Assembly: GCA_040768845.1 (NCBI GenBank)
Contig: JAXGME010000011.1
Span: forward strand, 18,242-82,241
DNA length: 64,000 bases
Reading direction: 5' to 3'
Origin: JAEZHK01 sp040768845
GTDB lineage: Bacteria > Bacillota > Clostridia > Christensenellales > Aristaeellaceae
The notes beneath the pieces were generated by a model, which did not search any database, was not told the origin of the DNA, and worked only from the letters and a program-made list of their open reading frames with translations. The position numbers and the translations under genes were made by a program. Each line of letters opens with the position of its first letter. Positions within the stretch are counted from its first letter, which is position 1. This document shows, piece by piece, positions 7,577-15,786 of this stretch.

Positions 7577-8524
7577 ATGTACTATGAGCCGTACCGACCC
7601 AGAAGACGCCCGAGTTGCCTCGGTCGTCTTTTCCGCATCGCGCTGCTTCTGGCGATCCTCTGGGCGCTTTTGATGCTGGTCGCGCGCCTGCCGCTTTCGA
7701 TCGACCTGCCCGGCGGGCTTTCGCTGGACAGACTGTTTTTGGTCGGCCGCACCGACATTCTGCTCTTGGGCACGGACAACGAAGCGGGGCGGGGCCGCAC
7801 GGATTCGATCCTGGTCGCTTCCGTCGGCAGCGGCGGCATCAAGCTGACTTCGATCATGCGGGATACGCTGGTGAACATTGAGGGCTACGGCAAGCACAAA
7901 ATCAACGCGGCCTATCGCCTGGGGGGCGAGCAACTGGCCATGCGCACGGTGAACCAGGCTTTCGGCCTGAACGTCACAAAGTACGCGGCCATCGATTTTG
8001 AGGGCTTCTCCCATCTCATCGACAGCGTCGGCGGCGTGGCCCTGAACGTGAGCAAGGCAGAAATGCAGGAGATCAACAAGGGGCTGGACGCCACGTGGAA
8101 GCGGCTTGGCGAAGGCCGCCCCATCGATTACCTGAAGCGATACGGGGAAGATACGCTTCTGACCGGCCCGCAGGCGCTGGCCTACGCGCGCATACGCAAG
8201 ATTGATTCCGACTATGTGCGCGCCAGCCGGCAGCGCGCCGTGCTGAGTGCGATGATTGAAAAGCTGCGCGCCACGAAGAACCCGGTGGTCTACGCCCGGC
8301 TGATGCAGACGGTGTTTTCCACCGTCAAAACCAACGTCAACGCGTTTGAGATTGGCCTGGAGGCCGTCAAGGTGCTGACAGGCGGGCTCAGTGTGGAACA
8401 GTTCCGGCTGCCCGCGGAGGGGGCCTATACCACCGGCACGGTGGACGGTGCATGGGTGATCAAGCCGGACCTTGAAAAGAACCGGAAGTTGCTGAACGCG
8501 TTTTTGCAGGATTCGGCATCCTGA
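7577..8524 (+). CDS. LytR-CpsA-Psr (LCP) family protein
   Basis: A 315-residue membrane-anchored extracytoplasmic enzyme. LCP proteins transfer undecaprenyl-linked glycopolymers onto peptidoglycan. A short basic cytoplasmic tail (YRPRRRPSCLGR) is followed by one membrane segment (about residues 18-38). The catalytic LCP domain follows, with the conserved charged motifs GRGRTDSIL, TSIMRDTLV and YARIRKIDSDYVRASRQR, which bind the pyrophosphate lipid. A GC-rich hairpin follows the stop. It starts 36 bp after the FAD synthetase gene and could be co-transcribed with it, but no functional link is evident. Confidence 0.93.
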   Translation: MYYEPYRPRRRPSCLGRLFRIALLLAILWALLMLVARLPLSIDLPGGLSLDRLFLVGRTDILLLGTDNEAGRGRTDSILVASVGSGGIKLTSIMRDTLVNIEGYGKHKINAAYRLGGEQLAMRTVNQAFGLNVTKYAAIDFEGFSHLIDSVGGVALNVSKAEMQEINKGLDATWKRLGEGRPIDYLKRYGEDTLLTGPQALAYARIRKIDSDYVRASRQRAVLSAMIEKLRATKNPVVYARLMQTVFSTVKTNVNAFEIGLEAVKVLTGGLSVEQFRLPAEGAYTTGTVDGAWVIKPDLEKNRKLLNAFLQDSAS

Positions 8525-8525
8525 C

Positions 8526-8550
8526 GGCCGGCGCGGGTTTCGCGCCGGCC
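8526..8550. terminator. Hairpin between convergent genes
   Basis: A 10-bp perfect stem (GGCCGGCGCG and its complement) with a 5-nt loop sits between the LCP gene (plus) and the VOC gene (minus). It could act in both directions. No T-run follows on the plus strand. Confidence 0.6.
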
Positions 8551-8570
8551 GCGCGTTCTCTCCTCCGGCG

Positions 8571-9038
8571 TCATTCTCCCCGGACGACCGCCTCGACAAA
8601 GGTCACGGGATGCTGAATAAGCGCCGCGGTTTCTTCGACCGTCCGACCCTCGGCAAGGAAGCGCCGGGCGACGACGGCCATGGGCTCGGCCACCTCGATG
8701 ATGTGGCCGTCCGGGTCGTAGAGCCGGACGACGCGCTGCTGCCAGTCGTGCTTTTTCGGCGGGTGCACCCGTCGGATCTCCGGGCGCGCCGCGAGCTTTT
8801 CGAGGAAGGCGTCAAAATCCTCCACTTCGAAGTACAGTTCCATATTGTGCGCGCGGGGAATCACCGACTCCGGCGGCACGTCGATGAGCCATGCGAAATT
8901 CTGCTGAATGGCGAAGCCGCCGCTGAAGGTCACGTTCCAGCCGAGGTCCATCGCCACTTTCTGATCGAACAGGTCACCGTAGAACGCCTTGGACCGTTCC
9001 ACATCGGCCACCGCGAGAAGCGCCGCTCTGAATTGCAT
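8571..9038 (-). CDS. VOC (glyoxalase/bleomycin resistance) superfamily protein
   Basis: A 155-residue protein with the vicinal-oxygen-chelate fold. It has an FRAALLAVADVERSKAFY start, FGGDLF-like loops, and a C-terminal YDPDGHIIEVAEPM segment carrying the metal-ligand Glu. After the VOC domain there is a helical tail of about 35 residues (EEGRTVEETAALI-like) found in several clostridial VOC proteins. The substrate is unknown. An AAGGAGG site precedes the ATG, and the gene begins 12 bp after the TIGR03915-type gene. It is probably the last member of the SOS-box operon. Confidence 0.85.
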   Translation of the reverse strand: MQFRAALLAVADVERSKAFYGDLFDQKVAMDLGWNVTFSGGFAIQQNFAWLIDVPPESVIPRAHNMELYFEVEDFDAFLEKLAARPEIRRVHPPKKHDWQQRVVRLYDPDGHIIEVAEPMAVVARRFLAEGRTVEETAALIQHPVTFVEAVVRGE

Positions 9039-9050
9039 AAGATCCTCCTT

Positions 9051-9875
9051 CTATACGCCCGTCAGGCGGGCGGGATTTACGGGCGGGCCGGCGGGCGGGA
9101 TGCGGCCGGTCTGTTCGGTTGCCGGGGCGGACTCAAACTCGGTCATCACGCGCCGGTAGCGAAGCGGGAGATGGGTGCGCTGGCAGGCGGAATTTTTGCG
9201 CGGGCCGATCTCCACCGACTGATGGAAGCGGCGCCACAGCGCCCGCACGGCGCGCTCCACATCGTCCGGCTCGGGGAGTTCCAGCGCGAGCAGCGGCGCG
9301 ATGCGGCCGCGTCCCCGCTGCGCCACCAGCGCCTCCCGGTGCGTCCGGTCGAAGATGACGAAGGCCTCGTTTGGATATCGGTCCAGAAAGTGCTGGGCGA
9401 TCAGCGGCAGCACCCGATTCTTGGGCTCGATGACCGACGCCAGCACGCCGCCGCTCTCCGTAAACCGCACAAAGCCCAGAAAGAGGTGGGCTTCCCGCCC
9501 CAGGTGGGTGACGGCCGACAGAATCGGCGCGACCGCGTCGTCGTGGGCCATGTCCGTCACCATGCCGCCCTTGCGGTAGCCCAGGCGCAGAAACGCCAGC
9601 AGCCGCTTTTCCTTTTCCGGCATCGCTGTCAGCATCGCCCGCTCGACCAGGCGCAGGGCCTCCTCCGAAATGCGCGCGGGAATGGACTTCAGCACCCGCG
9701 CCGCCCGGAACGCGTCGGTCTCCACCACCCGGGTCGGGAGCAGCGACAGCTGATCGTCCTCGGGGCCCAAAATCGCCGCGGGAAGCTCCTTCATCGCGTA
9801 GCTTTCATACACGCAGCACAAAAACCCGTCCAGCGTGCCGTCGTAGCGGTAGACTACATCTGTCCTGTAAGGCAT
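9051..9875 (-). CDS. TIGR03915-type (DUF4130) putative DNA metabolism protein
   Basis: A 274-residue protein of the DUF4130 family that is regularly encoded beside the TIGR03916 radical SAM protein. The N-terminal YRYDGTLDGFLCCVYESY and the central FLGFVRF segments are typical. The C-terminal DUF4130 portion ends with a divergent Pro-rich tail. No catalytic residues are known to me. The start overlaps the upstream radical SAM gene by 22 bp with a GGAGG site, so the two are coupled. Family knowledge and the LexA-type box upstream suggest a role in DNA repair or modification. The precise reaction is not established. Confidence 0.88.
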   Translation of the reverse strand: MPYRTDVVYRYDGTLDGFLCCVYESYAMKELPAAILGPEDDQLSLLPTRVVETDAFRAARVLKSIPARISEEALRLVERAMLTAMPEKEKRLLAFLRLGYRKGGMVTDMAHDDAVAPILSAVTHLGREAHLFLGFVRFTESGGVLASVIEPKNRVLPLIAQHFLDRYPNEAFVIFDRTHREALVAQRGRGRIAPLLALELPEPDDVERAVRALWRRFHQSVEIGPRKNSACQRTHLPLRYRRVMTEFESAPATEQTGRIPPAGPPVNPARLTGV

Positions 9876-11146
9876 TTTTGCAGATCCTCCTCCGTGGGGT
9901 CGAGCAGCGTGAGCTGCACGGCGCGCTCGCCCAGCGCCGTCGCGCGGCTTGAAAGAAGGCTGGTCAGGATGGCCTGATCATCCAGGTGCAGCCGGATCAG
10001 CGGCTTTCCGGAGCAGGTGATGAAGTGCTGGGCGCGCTTCAACACCACGCCCATCTTTTTGAGCGCCGCGAAATCCAGCGCCCCATGCCTGCGGGCTTCC
10101 AGGATGCGCCAGGCGCTTTTGACGCCCACGCCCGGCACGCGCAGCAGCATCTCCTGCGGCGCGCGGTTTACCTCCACCGGAAACTGATCCAGATGCCCCA
10201 CCGCCCAGTTGCACTTGGGGTCCAGCCCCGGGTCCAGATGGGGGCGGCGGTCGTCCAGCAGTTCGTCGGCGCGAAAGCCGTAAAAGCGCAGAAGCCAATC
10301 CGCCTGATACAGCCGGTGCTCGCGCATCAGGGGCGGCGGTGTGCCCACGGGGGGCAGCAGCCGGTCGTCGTTGAACGGAATGTAGGCCGAGTAGAACACG
10401 CGCTTTAAGTGGAACCGATCATACAGCGCCTCGGAAAGCTTCAGGATGGTCCGATCATCTTCCGGCGTCGCGCCGACGATCATCTGGGTGGACTGGCCCG
10501 CCGGCGCAAATTTCGGCGCGTGGCGGTAGAGCGTCAGCGCCCGGGTGTTTTCCTGGATGCCGCCGGCAATGCGCCGCATTGGGCCGAGAATGTTGTCCCG
10601 GTTTTTCTCCGGCGCCAGCAGCATGAGGCTCTGCCGGGAGGGAAGCTCGATGTTGACGCTCATCCGGTCGGCGTAAAGGCCCATGCGCTCGATCAGGGCC
10701 GGGTCCGCGCCGGGAATCGCCTTGCAGTGGATGTAGCCGCCAAAGCGGTACTCCTCCCGCAGGATGCGCAGCGTTTCGATCATCATCTCGCAGGTGCGGT
10801 CGGCGCTGCCGTTGACGGCCGAGCTCAGAAAAAGCCCTTCGATGTAATTGCGCCGGTAGAAGGCCATGGTCAGGTCCGCCAGCTCCCGGGGATGAAAGGT
10901 GGCGCGGGGCGTGTCGTTGGAGCGGCGGTTGACGCAGTAGGCGCAGTCATACCGGCAGGCGCTGGATTGGAGCACCTTCAAAAGTGATATACAGCGGCCG
11001 TCTCCCGCAAAGCTGTGGCAGATGCCGCAGGCCGCGGCGCTTCCGATGGCCCCGCCCCGACCGGAGCGGTTTACCCCGGAGGAGGTGCAGGCCACGTCGT
11101 ACTTGGCCGCGTCCGTCAGTAGCGCCAGCTTTTGCATCGCATCCAT
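9854..11146 (-). CDS. TIGR03916-type radical SAM protein, putative DNA modification/repair
   Basis: A 430-residue radical SAM enzyme. The cluster motif is CRYDCAYC (Cx3Cx2C, near residue 64), preceded by further cysteines (CGICHSF and GRC) that might bind another cluster or zinc. Near the C-terminus a helix-hairpin-helix element (VPGVGVKSAWRIL) suggests DNA binding, followed by LKKMGVVLKRAQHFI. The ATG at 11146 follows a GAGGGA site. The gene leads an operon with the DUF4130 partner and a VOC protein. A SOS box lies on top of its promoter, so damage-inducible expression is expected. The substrate is unknown. Confidence 0.9.
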   Translation of the reverse strand: MDAMQKLALLTDAAKYDVACTSSGVNRSGRGGAIGSAAACGICHSFAGDGRCISLLKVLQSSACRYDCAYCVNRRSNDTPRATFHPRELADLTMAFYRRNYIEGLFLSSAVNGSADRTCEMMIETLRILREEYRFGGYIHCKAIPGADPALIERMGLYADRMSVNIELPSRQSLMLLAPEKNRDNILGPMRRIAGGIQENTRALTLYRHAPKFAPAGQSTQMIVGATPEDDRTILKLSEALYDRFHLKRVFYSAYIPFNDDRLLPPVGTPPPLMREHRLYQADWLLRFYGFRADELLDDRRPHLDPGLDPKCNWAVGHLDQFPVEVNRAPQEMLLRVPGVGVKSAWRILEARRHGALDFAALKKMGVVLKRAQHFITCSGKPLIRLHLDDQAILTSLLSSRATALGERAVQLTLLDPTEEDLQKCLTGQM

Positions 11147-11172
11147 AAAAGATCCCTCGATTCACCGTAACA

Positions 11173-11186
11173 CGAACATATGTTCT
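11173..11186 (-). promoter_or_regulatory. LexA (SOS) box
   Basis: CGAACATATGTTCT matches the Gram-positive LexA consensus (CGAAC-N4-GTTCG) at all but the last base. It lies 8 bp downstream of the -10 hexamer of the radical SAM operon, overlapping the expected transcription start. That placement suits repression by LexA. Confidence 0.85.
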
Positions 11187-11193
11187 GATAAGG

Positions 11194-11222
11194 ATTATAG
11201 CAGACGAAACGGCGCCCCGCAA
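11194..11222 (-). promoter_or_regulatory. Promoter of the radical SAM repair operon
   Basis: On the minus strand TTGCGG (11217-11222) and a perfect TATAAT (11194-11199) are 17 bp apart. The SOS box follows immediately. Confidence 0.7.
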
Positions 11223-11288
11223 CCGAACACGCGATTAAATTGAATAAGAACGCGCGTTCGGGCGGAGCGCAAAGGGGATTTGGACGGA

Positions 11289-12746
11289 TTATGTGTCGGC
11301 GGAGGGCTTTATCTGGGGCAAGGCAACCGCGATGCCCTCCTGCGCCGGTCCGCTGATGAGCCGGCCGTCATAGGCAAATCTTGAGCCGTGGCAGGGGCAG
11401 TCCCAGCTCCGTTCATCCTGATTCCAGCTCAGCTCGCAGCCCAGGTGCGGGCAGCGCGTCGTGACAAAGAACACGTTGCCCTCCGGATCCTTGTAGGCGC
11501 CCAGCTTGCGTCCGTCCGCCTCCACCACGCCGCCCTGTCCGGCGGGCAGATTGGCGAGCGGCCGGTCCGGCGGCGCGACGGCCAGCGTCAGCCCCTTCAG
11601 CGCCTGCGCGCTGTCGCGGGTCAGTTGCGGAAGCTCCGCGGTGGAAAAGCGCTGCGGCCGAAACACCGGTGCGTTCCGGTTGCGCTTTCCGGCAATGTCG
11701 TCCGCCAGGATTCTGGACGCCGCCATGGCGGTGGTCATGCCCCATTTCATAAAACCGGTGGCCAGGTGCCAGCCGGGGCGGGAACGCGCGTAGCGGCCGA
11801 TGAAGGGCACGCCGTCCAGCGTGATGGCGTCCTGCGCCGACCAGCGGGCGACCGCCCGAACGCCGGGGAAGAGGTGCGCCGCCGCGTCCATAAGCGCCTC
11901 GTACCGCCCCGCCGCGCCTTCGCCGGTGCGGTGGTTTTCGCCGCCAAAGAGCAGCACTTTGCCGTGGGTGCGCATCGAATGGCCGTCCGTCTCCAGGCCG
12001 ATGTACATGCCGGGCAGCTTTGGCGCGCCCTCCAGCGCCACCACGTAGGAACGCTCCTGATGGATGCGGGCAAAGTAATAGCCGGGCTTGTTGACAAAGG
12101 GATAGTGGCACGCAAATACGATGTGGCGCGCCGTCACGGCATGGTCCGCGGTATACAGCCGGTTGGGCTCGACGCGCTCCACCCGGGTGTGCTCGTAGAC
12201 CCGGACGCGCCCGGAAATCCCCTTCAGGAATTTGAGCGGATGAAACTGCGCCTGGTCGGAAAACTCGACCGCGCCGGCGGCGGGGAAGGGGAGGCCGCGC
12301 GCGGCCACCAGCGAGGCGGGAAGCCCGAGGCTCCTGGCGGCCAGCATCTCGGCCTCCAGCGGCGCGGCATCCCGCAGGGCGTACAAAAACGCGCTCTTTC
12401 GCGCGAAATCACAGGCAATGCCTTCGGAATCGATGATGCGCTCAAAGGCGGCGATGGCCTCCTGGTTCGCGCGGGCGTACTGCGCCGCCCTGTCGCGGCC
12501 GCATTGCCCGATCAGCCGGGCGTAGATGTGGCCGTGCTGCGACGTGATCTTGGCGGTGGTGCCGCTTGTTTGACCGCTTCCGATGCGCTCGGCTTCCAGA
12601 ACCACCGCGTCAAGGCCGCGCCGGGTCAGCTCATAAGCGGTCAGCATGCCCGTCATGCCGCCGCCGATTATCGCGATGTCCACGTCGAGATCCTCGCAAA
12701 GCTTCGGGCAAGCAGGAATCCGGACGTCTGCCCAGATCGATTGCAT
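11289..12746 (-). CDS. FAD-dependent oxidoreductase with C-terminal Rieske domain
   Basis: A 485-residue protein with two domains. The N-terminal DAO-type FAD domain begins DVDIAIIGGGMTGMLTAYEL (dinucleotide-binding GxGxxG). The last 80 or so residues form a Rieske [2Fe-2S] domain with CPHLGCEL and CPCHGSRF, i.e. both Cys-x-His and Cys-x2-His ligand pairs are intact. The start at 12746 is chosen over the upstream in-frame codon at 12851 because a strong GGGAGGTG site sits 8 bp before it. Such fusions are common in Bacilli and Clostridia. The substrate (an amine or sugar-like compound) is not known. It appears to be a single-gene unit. Confidence 0.92.
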   Translation of the reverse strand: MQSIWADVRIPACPKLCEDLDVDIAIIGGGMTGMLTAYELTRRGLDAVVLEAERIGSGQTSGTTAKITSQHGHIYARLIGQCGRDRAAQYARANQEAIAAFERIIDSEGIACDFARKSAFLYALRDAAPLEAEMLAARSLGLPASLVAARGLPFPAAGAVEFSDQAQFHPLKFLKGISGRVRVYEHTRVERVEPNRLYTADHAVTARHIVFACHYPFVNKPGYYFARIHQERSYVVALEGAPKLPGMYIGLETDGHSMRTHGKVLLFGGENHRTGEGAAGRYEALMDAAAHLFPGVRAVARWSAQDAITLDGVPFIGRYARSRPGWHLATGFMKWGMTTAMAASRILADDIAGKRNRNAPVFRPQRFSTAELPQLTRDSAQALKGLTLAVAPPDRPLANLPAGQGGVVEADGRKLGAYKDPEGNVFFVTTRCPHLGCELSWNQDERSWDCPCHGSRFAYDGRLISGPAQEGIAVALPQIKPSADT

Positions 12747-12851
12747 GGACGCACCTCCCGCGCTAGGGTTCCCTTGGAGGGGCGCGGTCATGCGCCAAAG
12801 CCGCCAGCGCGCGCGAAAAGCCGATCCGAGCGGTTTACCGTCCTTCGGCAC

Positions 12852-12881
12852 AAAAAAACCGCCGGCGCTTTGCGCTAGCGG
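12852..12881 (-). terminator. Intrinsic terminator of the mgl operon
   Basis: On the minus strand a 10-bp stem (CCGCTAGCGC / GCGCCGGCGG, one mismatch) with an AAA loop is followed by seven T residues. The stop codon of the small membrane protein gene lies within the stem. Confidence 0.85.
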
Positions 12882-13084
12882 TTGGAACCAATTCCCAATA
12901 GGATCGCGAGGACGAGTGCCCCCACCAGGATGTAGATGATCAGATCCAGCGTCTTCAGCGGGATCTTGATCCTGTCGTACAGCCGGCGGCGCACGGCAAA
13001 AAGATCCTTGCCGAGGGGGGGCGCCTGCGCCCGCCGGGCCTCTTCGCGCCGGGCTTCCATTTCCCGAATGCTTCGCTTATCCAT
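12875..13084 (-). CDS. Small single-pass membrane protein at the end of the mgl operon
   Basis: A 69-residue protein: a charged N-terminal half (RSIREMEARREEARRAQ, probably helical), a basic juxtamembrane stretch (RRRLYDRIKIP), then one C-terminal membrane segment (about residues 43-65). Its start overlaps the mglC stop as TAATG, which argues that it is a real, coupled gene. I recognise no family. It could be a small accessory subunit of the sugar transporter or an unrelated tail-anchored protein. Confidence 0.7.
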   Translation of the reverse strand: MDKRSIREMEARREEARRAQAPPLGKDLFAVRRRLYDRIKIPLKTLDLIIYILVGALVLAILLGIGSNR

Positions 13085-14124
13085 TACTTTTTGGCCAGGT
13101 ACTTGCGTACGTCGATGGCGACCGCGATGATGATGATCAGACCGCGGATGATGTACTGGTAGTAGGCGTTGACGCTGAGGAACACCAGCGAGTAGTTGAT
13201 GGCCTGCAGAATGATCGCGCCGATGACGACGCCGGGAATCGTGCCGACACCGCCGGAAAAGCTGACGCCGCCGATGACGCAGGCGCTGATGGCGTCCAGC
13301 TCATAGTTGAGGCCCGTATTTGCGCCGACGGATTGGATGCGGCCCGCCTCCAGGAATGCCGCGATGCCATACAGCACGCCGGAGATGATGTAGACCCACA
13401 TGATGGTGCTGGTCACGTTGACGCCGGAAACCGCGGCGGCTTCCTCGTTGCCGCCGACGGCAAACATGTTCTTGCCCAGGCGCGTCTTCGTCCATATGAT
13501 GTGGACGACCACCGCGCACAATAAGAAGTAGACGACCACCTTTGGGATCCGGAACGAGCCGATGATCCAGTTGCCGGCGGAGGTGTTCAGAAAGTCCTTG
13601 GTAAAGGTGGAGAGCGCCTGCGCGGTGCCCGAGGGCTGGGATTCGATGTACAGGCAGTTGATGCCGTAGGCGATCAGCGAAGTGCCCAGCGTAATGATGA
13701 AGGCGTGCAGGTGCAGCTTGGCGACGCCGAAGCCGTTGATCGCGCCGAAGAGCACGCCCACGGCGATGGCCAGCAGCAGCGGGATCATCAGGTTGACGGG
13801 TTCGGTGATCTGCGGGTACATGCGCTGCGCATAGGTGGTGGACTGCACCAGCGAAGCCGTCACCGCGGCGGAGAGGCCCAGCACGCGGCCAATGGCCAGG
13901 TCCGTGCCCGCCAGCACGATCAGCCCCGCGCACCCCAGCGCCAGAATGCCCTTGGTGGAGGCCTGCTTGACGATGTTGATCAGGTTATCCAGCCTGAAAA
14001 AATCCGGACGGATGATGACCACCGTCACCAGAATCAGCAGCAGTATGATGTACAGCGCGTAGTCCAGCAGCAGTTCTCCGACGCTCCGGTTGCCAAACCT
14101 CTTTTTTGCGTTTTCCATGTGCAT
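13084..14124 (-). CDS. mglC: MglC-type galactose/methyl-galactoside ABC permease
   Basis: A 346-residue integral membrane permease of the ribose/galactose family (BPD_transp_2) with about ten hydrophobic segments. Family motifs include GLIVLAGTDLAIGRVLGLSA, GAINGFGVAKLHLHAFIITL and the cytoplasmic loop segment GIQSVGANTG-like near residue 265, followed by ISACVIGGVSFSGGVGTI. It forms the channel for the MglA ATPase and the MglB binding protein. The ATG at 14124 lies 15 bp after mglA ends, with GGATGGG upstream. Confidence 0.93.
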   Translation of the reverse strand: MHMENAKKRFGNRSVGELLLDYALYIILLLILVTVVIIRPDFFRLDNLINIVKQASTKGILALGCAGLIVLAGTDLAIGRVLGLSAAVTASLVQSTTYAQRMYPQITEPVNLMIPLLLAIAVGVLFGAINGFGVAKLHLHAFIITLGTSLIAYGINCLYIESQPSGTAQALSTFTKDFLNTSAGNWIIGSFRIPKVVVYFLLCAVVVHIIWTKTRLGKNMFAVGGNEEAAAVSGVNVTSTIMWVYIISGVLYGIAAFLEAGRIQSVGANTGLNYELDAISACVIGGVSFSGGVGTIPGVVIGAIILQAINYSLVFLSVNAYYQYIIRGLIIIIAVAIDVRKYLAKK

Positions 14125-14139
14125 CCCATCCTTGCTTGG

Positions 14140-15699
14140 TTATACGTATTGGGCGGCAAGCCGCATGATCGTTTCCTGCTCGCCGGGTATGTCGCCGAAG
14201 TCCCTGCCGCGCTCGACAATGCCGCTCAGGTGGCCATTGGACATGACCAGGATGCGGTCGCAGATGCCGAGCAGCTCGGGCATTTCGCTGGATACCATGA
14301 TGATGCCCTTGCCTTCCGCCGCGAGGTTCAGAATCAGCTGGTAGATTTCAAACTTGGCGCCCACGTCGATGCCGCGTGTGGGCTCGTCCAGTAGCAGCAC
14401 GTCCGGCTTGGTCAGAAGCCAACGGCCGATGATGACCTTTTGCTGGTTGCCGCCCGAAAGGCTCTTGATGTGGGTGCGCTTTGAAGGGGTCTTGACGTGG
14501 ATGGACTGGATGACCCAGTCGGTATCCTCGCCCATGCGGCGGTTCGAAAGCAGAAATTTGCCGTACCGGGTGACGTTGGCGATGATCGAGTTGAAGGTGA
14601 TCGTCATCTCCGGAAAGATGCCGGTGGCGCGCCGCTCCTCGGTCAGAAGCGCAAAGCCGTTTCGGGAGGCTTCGACGGGCTTGCGGTTCGCAACGCGCTT
14701 GCCCCGGAGGAGGATTTCCCCCCGGTCCTTGGTATAGTAGCCAAAGATGGCGTTGACCAGCTCCGTGCGGCGCGAACCCACCAGGCCCGACACGCCCAGC
14801 ACCTCGCCCGCGCGCAGCGTAAAGCTGACGTCGTGAAACGTGGGCTCGTACTTGCCGGAAAGGTTCTTGACCTCCATCAGCACCTTGCCCGGCTGGTTGG
14901 TCTTGGGCGGAAAGCGGTGGGACATGTCGCGGTTGACCATCAGGCGGATGATTTCGTCGGTATCCAGCTCCCGCGCCGGGCGGGTGGCGACCCACTGGCC
15001 GTCCCGCATGATGGTGACGTCGTCCGCGATGCGCAGAATTTCGTCCATCTTGTGGGAGATATAGATGATGCCGACGCCCTTTTCCGTCAGCCGCTTCATG
15101 ATGCGGAACAGGTGCTCCACCTCGTTTTCCGTCAGGGAGGAGGTGGGCTCGTCCAGCACCAGGATCTTCGCGTTGTAGGAGACGGCCTTGGCGATCTCCA
15201 CCATCTGGCGGCGGGAAACGGACAGCGCGCCGATCCGCGTGCGCGGATCAACGTCGATCTGCAAATCCTGGAAAATCGCACGGGTTTCCTCATACATCCT
15301 GCGGGTGTTGACAAAACCCCACTTGATGGGCAGGCGCCCCAGCCAGACGTTTTCCATGACGTTGCGGCGAAGCACCTGGTTGAGCTCCTGATGCACCATC
15401 GCCACGCCGTGACTCAGCGCGTCGTGGGGACCGGCGAAGTTGACCTCCTGGCCATCCATCCGGATGGAACCGGCGTCCTTTTTGTAGATGCCAAAGAGAC
15501 ACTTCATCAGCGTGGACTTGCCCGCGCCGTTTTCGCCCATCAGCGCGTGCACCGAACCCGCCCGCAACGTCAGCTGGGCGTGGTCAAGCGCCTTGACGCC
15601 CGGAAACTGTTTTTCTATGCCCGTCATTTCCAGAAGAGGAGCCTGATCCCGGGGAGGGGCCTGATCCCCGAGGGGCGCCTGGTTGCGATCCATACTCAT
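14140..15699 (-). CDS. mglA: MglA-type sugar ABC transporter ATPase (two fused nucleotide-binding domains)
   Basis: A 519-residue ATPase with two ABC domains in one chain, as in MglA/RbsA. The first domain has Walker A GENGAGKST and LSVSRRQMVEIAKA with the LVLDEPTSSLTENEV Walker B. The second has the typical degenerate Walker A (VSGLVGSRRTEL) but an intact LSGGNQQKVIIGRWL signature and LLLDEPTRGIDVGAK. The start ATG at 15699 is favoured by an AGGTG box 5 bp upstream; a GTG at 15705 and an ATG at 15693 are alternatives. The first 25 residues contain a short Gln-Ala-Pro-x-x-Asp repeat not typical of the family. Confidence 0.94.
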   Translation of the reverse strand: MSMDRNQAPLGDQAPPRDQAPLLEMTGIEKQFPGVKALDHAQLTLRAGSVHALMGENGAGKSTLMKCLFGIYKKDAGSIRMDGQEVNFAGPHDALSHGVAMVHQELNQVLRRNVMENVWLGRLPIKWGFVNTRRMYEETRAIFQDLQIDVDPRTRIGALSVSRRQMVEIAKAVSYNAKILVLDEPTSSLTENEVEHLFRIMKRLTEKGVGIIYISHKMDEILRIADDVTIMRDGQWVATRPARELDTDEIIRLMVNRDMSHRFPPKTNQPGKVLMEVKNLSGKYEPTFHDVSFTLRAGEVLGVSGLVGSRRTELVNAIFGYYTKDRGEILLRGKRVANRKPVEASRNGFALLTEERRATGIFPEMTITFNSIIANVTRYGKFLLSNRRMGEDTDWVIQSIHVKTPSKRTHIKSLSGGNQQKVIIGRWLLTKPDVLLLDEPTRGIDVGAKFEIYQLILNLAAEGKGIIMVSSEMPELLGICDRILVMSNGHLSGIVERGRDFGDIPGEQETIMRLAAQYV

Positions 15700-15724
15700 C
15701 ACCACACCTATATCTACGAATACG

Positions 15725-15752
15725 GGGAAGAGGCGCGAGGGCGCCTCTTCCC
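15725..15752 (-). other. Hairpin between mglB and mglA
   Basis: A perfect 12-bp stem (GGGAAGAGGCGC and its complement) with a 4-nt loop lies in the 87-bp gap between mglB and mglA. No T-run follows on the minus strand. It probably stabilises the mglB end of the message or partly reduces read-through, the usual way binding proteins are made in excess of their ATPase and permease. Confidence 0.6.
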
Positions 15753-15786
15753 GCGAGGTTCAGATGCGAGCCAACCCGCGTAAATG

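Noticed and set aside
8610..9977. 455-codon plus-strand frame over the VOC and DUF4130 genes
   Set aside because: Shadow of two real minus-strand genes with good ribosome sites and conserved domains.
11388..12878. 496-codon plus-strand frame opposite the FAD-Rieske gene
   Set aside because: No recognisable domain, and the minus-strand gene has intact FAD and Rieske motifs.
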